From: an uncultured Bacteroidales bacterium | Lineage (GTDB): Bacteria; Bacteroidota; Bacteroidia; Bacteroidales; UBA932 | NCBI GenBank assembly: GCA_944323785.1 | Contig: CALUTU010000019.1 | Location: forward strand, 1 to 32,402 | Reading direction: 5' to 3' | DNA: 32,402 bases | Part shown: positions 24,472-32,248 of the stretch, in pieces | Layout: each line of letters begins with the position of its first letter | Numbering within the stretch: the stretch's first letter is position 1 | Notes under the pieces: generated by a model | What the model was told of the DNA's origin: nothing | Database searches by the model: none | What the model saw: the letters and a program-made list of their open reading frames with translations, nothing else | Made by a program: the position numbers and the translations under genes

Positions 24472-24483
24472 AACGACAAATCG

Positions 24484-25305
24484 ATGATGAGAGATATTAT
24501 AAAATATTCAGCATCCCTGCTGCTGGCCTGCCTGGCCCTTTCCGGCTGCCAGAAGTTCACCGAGCCTGAGCCTTATCAGTTTGCTGATATGGAACCGACC
24601 ATGACGCTGGCGGACTTTAAGGCTCTGTACACCGGCTCTCCGACAGAGATAACCGATGCTTCCATAGTCCTTGAGGGCAAGATTATCAGTTCTGACCGCA
24701 GCGGCAATGTCTACAGGACTCTTTATATCGAGGACAGTACGGCAGGACTCGAGGTCAAGATAGGCAAGACCGGCCTGTACAATGACTACAAGCTGGGACA
24801 GACTCTGTATATAAAGCCGCAGGGCCTTTATCTCGGAACTTACGGCGGCAGCGTGCAGTTGGGCGCCAGATCATACGAGGACAGGTACGAGACTTCGTGG
24901 ATAGACGTTCAGGGGCTTATAGACAAGACGATATTCAGAGGTGAGTTCGGAGACCCCCTGCCTCCCACCGACATAGACACGCTTACCGATAATATGGTGT
25001 GCCGCTATGTGCGTCTGAGCAATGTGTCCTATCAGGGCGGCTCTGACGGACTCCGTACATGGGCGGTCAGCAATGACCCGTATACAGGCCGCGAGGCTGC
25101 CTACGGAGAGCAGAACTTCGGACTGGATGATGCCACTGTCGTGGTCCGTACCAGCGGTTATGCCTCTTTCGCGGATACGGAAGTGGCGGAGAGCGGCATT
25201 ACCGGTCTGGGTGTCAGGTGCAATCTTACCGGAATACTTACTAAGTTCAATAGTACTTACCAGCTCGTTCTTTTGGACCTGGACGGGGTGGAGGTACTGG
25301 AATAA
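24484..25305 (+). CDS. DUF5689 lipoprotein paired with the receptor
   Basis: 273 residues; the signal ends LALSG-C22. Most of the mature protein resembles DUF5689 (TLADFKALYTGSPTEI, VLEGKIISSDRSGNVYRTLY, VRLSNVSYQGG, LTGILTKFNSTYQLVL), related to the central part of the 17168-19390 protein. The beta-rich repeats look OB-like. No catalytic motif is visible. Sitting where SusD sits in polysaccharide loci, it may act as the surface lid or substrate-binding partner of the receptor; that role is inference. Two ATG codons open the gene and either can be used. The next gene follows after 15 bp. Confidence 0.85.
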   Translation: MMRDIIKYSASLLLACLALSGCQKFTEPEPYQFADMEPTMTLADFKALYTGSPTEITDASIVLEGKIISSDRSGNVYRTLYIEDSTAGLEVKIGKTGLYNDYKLGQTLYIKPQGLYLGTYGGSVQLGARSYEDRYETSWIDVQGLIDKTIFRGEFGDPLPPTDIDTLTDNMVCRYVRLSNVSYQGGSDGLRTWAVSNDPYTGREAAYGEQNFGLDDATVVVRTSGYASFADTEVAESGITGLGVRCNLTGILTKFNSTYQLVLLDLDGVEVLE

Positions 25306-25320
25306 AAGCAGGTAGTGACG

Positions 25321-25728
25321 ATGAAAAAGGTATTGACAGTAATGGCTCTGGCAGTGGTGTGCGCCGCTGTCCAGAGCTGTGCTGACCGTCAGGTACGGGA
25401 AGCCGGAGCTATGGCGGAAAGCTTTGTGAAAGCGTATTTTGCGGCCGAGTATGACAAGGCTGCGGCGATGTGCGGGGATGATCTTCGTGCCAAGGTGGAG
25501 GAATCCGCAAGGCAGATAGAGACCCTGCCGGACTCGCTCAAGTCGGCATTTCTGGAACTGGCTGCGGAGCTGGAACCTCAGGCCGGCGAGGTGTACGAGC
25601 TGAGCAGGGACTCGGTGATGGTCGATTTCGACATCCTGGTGCCGGATGAGATTGAGCCTATGCGCAACAGTGTGCTGGTGGTCCGTAATTCCGAAACCGG
25701 AGTATGGAGCGTGGAGGAGATAAGGTAG
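25321..25728 (+). CDS. Small lipoprotein with NTF2/DUF4878-like domain
   Basis: 135 residues from the ATG at 25321; a GTG at 25315 is in frame but would only add two residues before the signal. The signal ends AAVQS-C20. The mature part (ESFVKAYFAAEYDKAAAMCG, ELSRDSVMVDFDILVPD, VWSVEEIR) has the helix-then-sheet layout of NTF2-like DUF4878-type proteins, which have no known enzyme activity. Its stop is one base from the start of the PHP gene, so translation of the two is coupled. I cannot assign a role; a periplasmic helper of the operon is possible. Confidence 0.75.
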   Translation: MKKVLTVMALAVVCAAVQSCADRQVREAGAMAESFVKAYFAAEYDKAAAMCGDDLRAKVEESARQIETLPDSLKSAFLELAAELEPQAGEVYELSRDSVMVDFDILVPDEIEPMRNSVLVVRNSETGVWSVEEIR

Positions 25729-25729
25729 T

Positions 25730-26566
25730 ATGAAAGGCGGATTGTTCGACAACCACAGTCACTCGTATTTTTCGGCTGATTCCCGCATGGATATTGTGGA
25801 TGCGGTCAAGACGGCGTATGAGAGAGGTCTGAGCGGTCTGTGTCTTACGGACCATCTGGATTTTGACCCTCCGGTGGGAGTGGCCGACTTCACGTTTGAC
25901 GTGCCGTCCCAGCAGGCGGCCATAGATGAGGATGTAGAGTACATGGGCATTGGCCGCAGTGGTGGAAAGTACGGGGATTTTCAGTTGCTCAAGGGGGTGG
26001 AGATAGGCCTGCAGGACAAGAGTATGTCTACTATACGGAATGTTCTGGCCGACAATAGATTTGACTGTGTGATAGCATCCCTGCATCTGATAGACGGCCA
26101 CGATCCCTATTTCGGGGACTACTACAGACCTTATGACTGGAAATATGCCTACGGACACTATCTGGAGGAGTTTGACCGTCTCATAAGGGTCATGCCGGAC
26201 TTTGACATACTCGGACATTATGACTATATCGTCCGTTATCCGGACTATAAGGAAGTGACGATATACTATTCGGACTTCGCGGATGTGCTGGACTCAATCC
26301 TGACTTTTCTGGTGCAGAACGGCAAGACCCTGGAGATAAACACCAAGACCTATCAACTGTACCGTGGAAGGCATCCGGAACTGGATATCAACATTCTGAA
26401 GCGTTTCCGGGAACTTGGGGGCGAGGCCGTGTCCTTCGGCTCGGATGCCCACAACATCACACGCATAGCCGACCGTTTCGACTGGTGCCGTCAGACGGCT
26501 CTGGCCGCCGGCCTCAGATATGAGGTCTACTATAAGGACCGCCATCCCGGTTTTGTGGCTCTTTAG
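25730..26566 (+). CDS. PHP-domain phosphoesterase (histidinol-phosphatase-like)
   Basis: 278 residues, no signal peptide, so cytoplasmic. The full trinuclear metal set of PHP enzymes is visible: His9 and His11 (DNHSHSYFSAD), Asp41-His42 (LTDHLDF), Glu91 (GVEIGL), His119 (ASLHLIDG), His163 (LGHYDYI), and Asp239 with His241 (FGSDAHNI). Overall it resembles HisJ/HisK-type histidinol phosphatases of about 270 residues. However, no histidine genes are nearby, and it closes the nuclease/receptor operon. PHP proteins also include oligonucleotide and nucleotide phosphatases (YciV/TrpH group), so a role in dephosphorylating imported nucleotides deserves consideration. The strong terminator at 26570 follows. 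Confidence 0.88.
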   Translation: MKGGLFDNHSHSYFSADSRMDIVDAVKTAYERGLSGLCLTDHLDFDPPVGVADFTFDVPSQQAAIDEDVEYMGIGRSGGKYGDFQLLKGVEIGLQDKSMSTIRNVLADNRFDCVIASLHLIDGHDPYFGDYYRPYDWKYAYGHYLEEFDRLIRVMPDFDILGHYDYIVRYPDYKEVTIYYSDFADVLDSILTFLVQNGKTLEINTKTYQLYRGRHPELDINILKRFRELGGEAVSFGSDAHNITRIADRFDWCRQTALAAGLRYEVYYKDRHPGFVAL

Positions 26567-26569
26567 TAT

Positions 26570-26611
26570 AGCCCGTATGGCCTATTCTTTTTCGGCCTTA
26601 CGGGCTTTTTT
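26570..26611 (+). terminator. Intrinsic terminator of the nuclease/receptor operon
   Basis: Arms AGCCCGTATGGCC (26570-26582) and GGCCTTACGGGCT (26594-26606) form a 13-bp stem with one mismatch and an 11-nt loop, followed by TTTTTT. The right arm and the loop lie in the last codons of the convergent gene at 26582-27019. Confidence 0.9.
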
Positions 26612-27019
26612 CTCGGCCTTCTCTATGGCTTTGAGGACTTTCAGCTCTTCCTTGCTGAGCTTGCCGATATCCCGGCGGTATATCATATATTGATACTCCG
26701 TCAGGACTTTTCTGTACGAACTGTCAATCTGGTCTGCCCATCTGTCCTGAACCTGTTTGTATACAGTGTATTCCTGTGTCCCGGATGTCTTGAGGGCCTC
26801 TATCTCATCGTGCAGGGCTTTCATGTCGTGCTGCAGTATGGAGTCTATGAAAAATGTCTGGTGCGGCTCCAGTTTGAGCAGTCTCTCAAGGCGGTTGGCC
26901 TCCTCTGTTGCTATCTCTTCCGGAGTCCTTTCTCCTTCCCCGTTCTGTGCGCGGAGTACTGTCGTGGAGGCAAGGACGGCCAGTGTGAGCATCAGCTTGA
27001 TGATAATGTCCCGTGTCAT
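26582..27019 (-). CDS. Small exported helical protein (possibly Spy/LTXXQ-like)
   Basis: 145 residues with a cleavable signal peptide (IIIKLMLTLAVLASTTVLRA). The mature protein is predicted to be almost entirely helical and highly charged (ATEEANRLERLLKLEPHQ, LQHDMKALHDEIEALK), ending in a Lys/Glu repeat tail (KAEKKARKAEKE). The layout recalls periplasmic Spy/CpxP-like chaperones, but the LTxxQ motifs are not clear, so I leave it as a hypothetical periplasmic protein. It faces the nuclease operon and its last codons are part of that operon's terminator. A TACATTTG box at 27066-27073 lies upstream. Confidence 0.7.
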   Translation of the reverse strand: MTRDIIIKLMLTLAVLASTTVLRAQNGEGERTPEEIATEEANRLERLLKLEPHQTFFIDSILQHDMKALHDEIEALKTSGTQEYTVYKQVQDRWADQIDSSYRKVLTEYQYMIYRRDIGKLSKEELKVLKAIEKAEKKARKAEKE

Positions 27020-27022
27020 CTT

Positions 27023-27054
27023 TTTGTATATGAATTTAAAAAGTGTTACTTTTG
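27023..27054 (+). promoter_or_regulatory. Promoter of the C69 dipeptidase gene
   Basis: TTTG (27023-27026), 20 nt, then TACTTTTG (27047-27054) matches the Bacteroidota -33/-7 pattern. The start would be near 27061, about 34 nt before the ATG at 27095. Confidence 0.7.
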
Positions 27055-27065
27055 AATTTATTTTG

Positions 27066-27073
27066 CAAATGTA
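27066..27073 (-). promoter_or_regulatory. Probable -7 box of the small exported protein gene
   Basis: On the minus strand TACATTTG matches TAnnTTTG. The -33 region is weak. The predicted start near 27059 would give a leader of about 40 nt, and the two divergent start sites would almost coincide. Confidence 0.45.
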
Positions 27074-27094
27074 TACAAAATCAGAATAAACGAC

Positions 27095-28804
27095 ATGAAT
27101 AAATTCCTGAAATCAGCACTATGCGCCGCTTTTGCCATGATGTCCGTGCAGAGCGGTCTCGCATGTACTAATGTATTGGTAACCAAGGGTGCCTCCAAGG
27201 ACGGATCCGTGCTTGTGACCTATGCGGCCGACTCGCATCAGCTCTACGGAGAACTGTATTTTACCCCTGCGGGCTTCTTCAAGCCGGGTGTCATGCTCAA
27301 TGTGACCGAATGGGACACAGGCCGTTTCCTCGGCCAGATACCCCAGATAGGCCGGACCTATCAGACAGTGGGCAACATGAACGAGCACCAGGTCATCATC
27401 ACCGAGACTACATACGGCGGCCGTCCCGAGCTCTATGACCCGGACGGTATCATGGACTACGGCTCGCTTATCTATATCACCCTGCAGAGGGCCAGGACAG
27501 CCCGTGAGGCCATTCAGATCATAGCGGACCTGGCCAATGAGTACGGCTATGCCTCCAGCGGCGAGTCATTCTCGATAGCCGACAAGGACGAGGTGTGGAT
27601 CATGGAGCTCATCGGTAAGGGCAGCAAGCTGGACAAGAAGGGCCGCAATGTCCGTAAGGGCATCGTATGGGTGGCAGCCCGTGTCCCGGACGGATATATC
27701 TGCGCCCATGCCAACCAGGCCCGTATCACCAACATCAACTTCGATGACCCTGAGAACTGGCTCTACTCTGAGGACGTGGTGGATTTCGCCCGCGAGATGG
27801 GCTACTTCGAGGGTACCGACGAGGAGTTCAGCTTCTGCGACGCATATGCTCCCCTGAACTTCGGAGCCCTGAGAGGCTGCGAGGCCAGGGTATGGTCGGC
27901 TTTCAACATCCTCTGCGACGGTATGATAGGAGACCGTCCGGCCGATGAGTATCTGGATTTCGCCATGGGTTACAATGCCGACAACCGTCTGCCTCTCTTC
28001 GTGAAGCCTTCCGAGAAGGTCAGCCTGAAGGATGTGGCCGACGTGATGCGCGACCATTTTGAGGGCTCGCCCATGGATATGACCGTTGATGCCGGTGCCG
28101 GCGGACATCACACTCCCTACAGGTGGAGACCGATGGAGTTCGAGTATGACGGCAAGACTTATGTCAATGAGCGTGCCATCGCCACCCAGCAGACCGGATT
28201 CTGGATTGTATGCCAGAGCCGCAGCTGGCTGCCCGACGAGATCGGAGGCGTTATATGGTTCGGTACGGACGATGCCGCTACTTCCTGCCTGACTCCCGTC
28301 TATACCACAGTCAATGAGATTCCTGGCTGCATCAAGGTCGGCAACGGCAGTATGCTGGAGTATTCCCCCACATCCCTCTTCTGGGTCACCAACCGTATAG
28401 CCAATTTCGCCTATATGCTCTATGACCGTATCGAGCCAGAGGTGCGTGAGGTCATCGATGCCCGTGAGAATGCAGCCATAGAGGAACAGCCGGAGATAGA
28501 TGCCGCCGCTCTGAAGATTCTGGGCGAGACTCCTACCGAGGAGAGCATTGCGGCTACCCGCGACTTCCTGACCAGTTACAGCATCGCTCAGGCCCAGAGT
28601 CTGTTCGATACATGGAAAGAGCTAGATATCTACCTGCTCGTCAAGTATATGGACGGCAACGTGAAGAAGGAGAACGGGCACGGAACATTCCTCAATAACG
28701 GATATTCCGACCGTATTCCCGCCTCTCCCGACCAGCCCGGCTACAGTGACAAGTGGAAAGAGGTCGTGGCCAAGGATGCAGGCGAGGTCCTGGAAGTAAA
28801 GTAA
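27095..28804 (+). CDS. Exported C69-family dipeptidase
   Basis: 569 residues. The signal peptide (MNKFLKSALCAAFAMMSVQS) ends at Ala23, directly before Cys24 in CTNVLVTKGAS, the N-terminal nucleophile of C69/PepD-like (U34) dipeptidases. Also visible are NEHQVIITETTYGGR, GSLIYITLQRARTAREAI, WVAARVPDGYICAHANQAR and WFGTDDAATSCLTPVY, all usual in the family. It belongs to the Ntn-hydrolase superfamily and should release amino acids from dipeptides in the periplasm. Length is close to Bacteroidota relatives. It has its own promoter; cdaA follows after 15 bp and may be read through. Confidence 0.95.
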   Translation: MNKFLKSALCAAFAMMSVQSGLACTNVLVTKGASKDGSVLVTYAADSHQLYGELYFTPAGFFKPGVMLNVTEWDTGRFLGQIPQIGRTYQTVGNMNEHQVIITETTYGGRPELYDPDGIMDYGSLIYITLQRARTAREAIQIIADLANEYGYASSGESFSIADKDEVWIMELIGKGSKLDKKGRNVRKGIVWVAARVPDGYICAHANQARITNINFDDPENWLYSEDVVDFAREMGYFEGTDEEFSFCDAYAPLNFGALRGCEARVWSAFNILCDGMIGDRPADEYLDFAMGYNADNRLPLFVKPSEKVSLKDVADVMRDHFEGSPMDMTVDAGAGGHHTPYRWRPMEFEYDGKTYVNERAIATQQTGFWIVCQSRSWLPDEIGGVIWFGTDDAATSCLTPVYTTVNEIPGCIKVGNGSMLEYSPTSLFWVTNRIANFAYMLYDRIEPEVREVIDARENAAIEEQPEIDAAALKILGETPTEESIAATRDFLTSYSIAQAQSLFDTWKELDIYLLVKYMDGNVKKENGHGTFLNNGYSDRIPASPDQPGYSDKWKEVVAKDAGEVLEVK

Positions 28805-28819
28805 TCAATAAGTCTCCGG

Positions 28820-29614
28820 ATGTTTGACTTCATCAACATATCGGTCATTGATATTATCGACATCATCCTGGTAGGTCTTCTGATCTACCAGATGATGCGG
28901 ATAATACGCGGCACTTCGGTGTTCAACATCGTCACCGGCATATTGCTGTTCTATCTGGTATGGGTAGTGGTGAAGGCCTTGAACATGAAGCTGCTGTCCT
29001 CGATTCTGGGTCAGATTCTCGGAGTCGGAGTGATAGCGCTGATCGTCATTTTCCAGCCGGAGATACGCCGTTTTCTGCTGCACATAGGGAGCAAGTACCT
29101 CTCGTCGTCCCGCAACAATCTTCTTACCCGTCTGCTGCTGGGACGCAATGACAAGGAGATACAGGCCACGGCCCTGGACGAGATTACCCAGGCCTGCCGC
29201 AGGATGGCCGACACCCGCACCGGTGCTCTCATCGTATTGCAGCACAACTCTTCCCTGGAGTTCGTCACAGAGACCGGGGACCGCATAGACGCGGCGGTCA
29301 ACAGGCGTCTGATAGAGAATATTTTCTATAAGAACACACCTTTACATGACGGGGCGATGGTCATCGACGCGGACCGCATAATCGCTGCCCGCTGCACCCT
29401 TCCGATAGTGGACAACCCTGATATCCCGCCGCAGTATGGCATGAGGCACAGGGCTGCCGTCAGCATCACCAAGGATACCGACGCGGATGCCATCGTGGTG
29501 TCTGAGGAGACGGGCAACATATCTTTCGTAAGCGGTGGCGAGATGAAGACCATCACCAGTATGAGCGAGCTGAAGCTCTCGATTGAGAATTCCTACCGTA
29601 AGGAGAACGTATGA
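28820..29614 (+). CDS. cdaA: Diadenylate cyclase CdaA
   Basis: 264 residues. Three N-terminal membrane helices (about 1-75; DIILVGLLIYQMMRIIRG, FNIVTGILLFYLVWVVV, ILGVGVIALIVIFQPEIRR) precede the DAC/DisA_N domain. The active-site motifs are complete: Asp177-Gly178-Ala179 in LHDGAMVI and Arg209-His210-Arg211 in GMRHRAAV. It makes c-di-AMP from two ATP at the inner membrane, which controls potassium, osmotic balance and envelope stress. The usual neighbours glmM and ybbR are absent. Its stop overlaps the mutS2 start by 4 nt (ATGA at 29611-29614), so the two are translated together. Confidence 0.97.
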   Translation: MFDFINISVIDIIDIILVGLLIYQMMRIIRGTSVFNIVTGILLFYLVWVVVKALNMKLLSSILGQILGVGVIALIVIFQPEIRRFLLHIGSKYLSSSRNNLLTRLLLGRNDKEIQATALDEITQACRRMADTRTGALIVLQHNSSLEFVTETGDRIDAAVNRRLIENIFYKNTPLHDGAMVIDADRIIAARCTLPIVDNPDIPPQYGMRHRAAVSITKDTDADAIVVSEETGNISFVSGGEMKTITSMSELKLSIENSYRKENV

Positions 29615-32211
29615 CAAATGAGGTAAAGATAGAGGCCAAGCTGGGTTTTGACAAACTCCGCGGTAGTGTCGCCGCCCGTTGTTCCACCGGTTATGGCCGG
29701 GAAAGGGCGGAGGGCGAGATTGTGTCCGTTGAGCCGGCGGAGATAGAGCGTCGTCTGGGTCTGGCCGACGAGATGCGGGTGATCCTGATGTTCGAGACGG
29801 CCTTTCCCAATTCTGGCTTCGGGGACTGCATTCCCTTTCTGGTGCCGCTGCGCAGTCCTTACTCGCATATCGACCTGCCTTCGCTGATAGTGCTGCGCGG
29901 CTCTCTGGATGCCCTGCGCAGGATTCTGGCATTTTTCAGCGGCTGTAAGGAGGGGCAGTATCCGCTGCTGAGGGAGATGGCCTCTGCAGTGCTGTCTTTC
30001 CCGGAGGTTCTGCGGAGGATAGATGAGATTCTGGACAAATACGGGGAGGTGCGCGACAATGCCTCCGAGGAGCTGTACGCCATCCGCCGGGCCATCAAGG
30101 ATAAGGAAGGGGCTGTGTCGCGGCGTATTCAGGCCATATTGCGTAAGGCTCAGGAGGAGGGCGTGGCTGATGCCGATGCCTCTGTCTCTGTACGCGAGGG
30201 CAAGGTTCTGATACCGGTATCCTCCAGCAATAAGAGAAAGTTGCCGGGCATAGTTTACGACGAGTCGGCTTCGGGCAGGACCTCGTTCATCGAGCCGATG
30301 GAGGTGGTCGAGCTCAACAATCAGCTGCGCGAGCTGCATTTCGAGGAGCAGAGGGAGATACTTCGGATACTGACGGTGTTTACGGATTTTCTCAGACCTT
30401 ATATCGACGATGTCATCGAGTCGCAGAAGTTCATGGGCGAGCTGGATTTCATTATGGCCAAGGCCTCTGTGGCTTCCCGCTTCAAGGGCGGCAAGCCGGT
30501 GCTTTCCGACAGGGGCGAGCTGATTCTGCGCCAGGCCCGTCATCCTTTGCTGGAGGAGGCTCTGACCAAGGAGGGCAAGAAGATAGTGCCGCTGGATATC
30601 GTGCTGACTCCGGCCAAGCGCATCCTGCTGATATCCGGGCCCAATGCGGGCGGCAAGTCGGTATGCCTCAAGACTGTCGGCCTGCTGCAGTACATGTTCC
30701 AGTGGGGTCTGCCCGTGCCGGCCTCGGAGAGTTCGGAACTGACGGTCTTCCACGATATGTTCGTGGACATCGGCGATGACCAGTCGCTGGAGAACGACCT
30801 GAGTACCTACAGCTCGCATCTGCTGAACATGAAGGAGGCCGTTACCTTGGCCGATGACCGTTCTCTGGTGCTCATAGACGAGTTCGGCTCAGGTACCGAG
30901 CCGGCGGCCGGAGGCGCGATAGCCGAGGAGATACTCAGTGAGTTTGAGAAAAAAGGCTGCTACGGGGTCATCACCACCCATTATACCAACCTGAAATTCT
31001 ATGCCAGCAACAGCAGCCGTATCGTCAACGGGGCGATGCTCTTCGACGTGCAGAAGATCCAGCCGCTGTTCCGTCTGGAGATAGGGCTGCCCGGCAATTC
31101 CTTTGCCTTTGAGCTGGCCCGGAAGATAGGACTTCCGGAGAGTATCGTACACGGAGCCGAGGAGAGGGCCGGCAAAGATTATGTGGCCGTGGAGCGCAAT
31201 CTGCGCAAGATAGCCCGCAACAAGCGCGAGCTGGAGGAACGGCTTGTGCGTGTCAAGGCAGCCGACCGTACTCTGGATTCCATGACGGAAAAATACGAGA
31301 AAGAACTGTCCGAGATAAAGGCCCTGCGCAAGAGCGTGCTCGAAGAGGCCAAGGCCCAGGCCGCGGAGATAGTGGCTCAGGCCAACAGACAGATAGAGCG
31401 GACTATACGGGAGATACGCGAGTCCCAGGCCGAGAAGGAGCGGACTCAGCTGGTGCGTTCCGAGCTGCGGGACTTCGCCGCGTCGGTAGCCGATGACTCG
31501 GCGGCCCGCAGCGAGATGGAGGCCCGCATCGAGCGGAAGATGGCCCAGATAGTGGAGCGCAAGAGGCGGCAGGAGGAACGCCGTGCCCGTCGCGCCGCCT
31601 CTGGAACCCCGGATGGTCGGCCGGGAGCTTCGCCAGGTGTTTCCTGCAGTTCTGTCGCACCTTCAGGGCTTGGCTTCTCCGGCGGAAATTCCGGCGGCGT
31701 ACCTGGAGCCGGTGCCCCGGATGATGCTGCACCTGAAAGTATCAGACCCGGTGCATATGTACGGCTTGAAGACAGCGGCATGACCGGCGAGGTGGTACAG
31801 GTCTCTGGCAAGAAGGCCACTGTGGCCGTAGGTGAGATACTGACCCGTGTGGATATTTCCAAACTTGCGCTTCTGTCGGCCAACCAGTACCGTGCCTCGG
31901 TAAAGTCTTCCGCTTCGGTCAAGTCCGGTGTGCGGCTCTCGTCTTCCATCTCGGAGCGCAAGCTCAATTTCAAGCCCTCGATAGATGTCCGGGGTATGCA
32001 TCTGGAGGAGGCCATACCGGCAGTCACCGACTTTATCGACGATGCCCTGATGGTCGGGGTCTCCGAGGTGTCCATCCTCCACGGCAAGGGGGCCGGAGTC
32101 CTCAAGGAGGAGATCCGCAAGTTCCTGAAGATCACTCCTGGTGTAGTCTCATTCGCCAACGAGCACGTCGAGCGCGGCGGCGCCGGCATCACTGTCGTCA
32201 AGTTGGCTTGA
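29611..32211 (+). CDS. mutS2: Endonuclease MutS2
   Basis: 866 residues, somewhat longer than the usual 780-830. The core and clamp regions (LGFDKLRGSVAARCSTGYGR, PGIVYDESASGRTSFIEP) precede the ATPase with Walker A GPNAGGKS (343-350) and Walker B LVLIDEFGSG (Asp423, Glu424). A long coiled coil spans about 510-660. The C-terminal Smr nuclease domain starts near 791 (DVRGMHLEEA) and contains HGKGAG (824-829). The protein binds branched DNA, suppresses recombination and in some bacteria rescues collided ribosomes. Odd: a Gly/Ser/Ala/Pro-rich linker of about 48 residues (about 664-712) sits between the coiled coil and the KOW-like segment (GAYVRLEDSGMTGEV). Confidence 0.97.
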   Translation: MTNEVKIEAKLGFDKLRGSVAARCSTGYGRERAEGEIVSVEPAEIERRLGLADEMRVILMFETAFPNSGFGDCIPFLVPLRSPYSHIDLPSLIVLRGSLDALRRILAFFSGCKEGQYPLLREMASAVLSFPEVLRRIDEILDKYGEVRDNASEELYAIRRAIKDKEGAVSRRIQAILRKAQEEGVADADASVSVREGKVLIPVSSSNKRKLPGIVYDESASGRTSFIEPMEVVELNNQLRELHFEEQREILRILTVFTDFLRPYIDDVIESQKFMGELDFIMAKASVASRFKGGKPVLSDRGELILRQARHPLLEEALTKEGKKIVPLDIVLTPAKRILLISGPNAGGKSVCLKTVGLLQYMFQWGLPVPASESSELTVFHDMFVDIGDDQSLENDLSTYSSHLLNMKEAVTLADDRSLVLIDEFGSGTEPAAGGAIAEEILSEFEKKGCYGVITTHYTNLKFYASNSSRIVNGAMLFDVQKIQPLFRLEIGLPGNSFAFELARKIGLPESIVHGAEERAGKDYVAVERNLRKIARNKRELEERLVRVKAADRTLDSMTEKYEKELSEIKALRKSVLEEAKAQAAEIVAQANRQIERTIREIRESQAEKERTQLVRSELRDFAASVADDSAARSEMEARIERKMAQIVERKRRQEERRARRAASGTPDGRPGASPGVSCSSVAPSGLGFSGGNSGGVPGAGAPDDAAPESIRPGAYVRLEDSGMTGEVVQVSGKKATVAVGEILTRVDISKLALLSANQYRASVKSSASVKSGVRLSSSISERKLNFKPSIDVRGMHLEEAIPAVTDFIDDALMVGVSEVSILHGKGAGVLKEEIRKFLKITPGVVSFANEHVERGGAGITVVKLA

Positions 32212-32248
32212 CAACTGTAATACCGTGCGGCAGTCATTTTGCGGTAAA

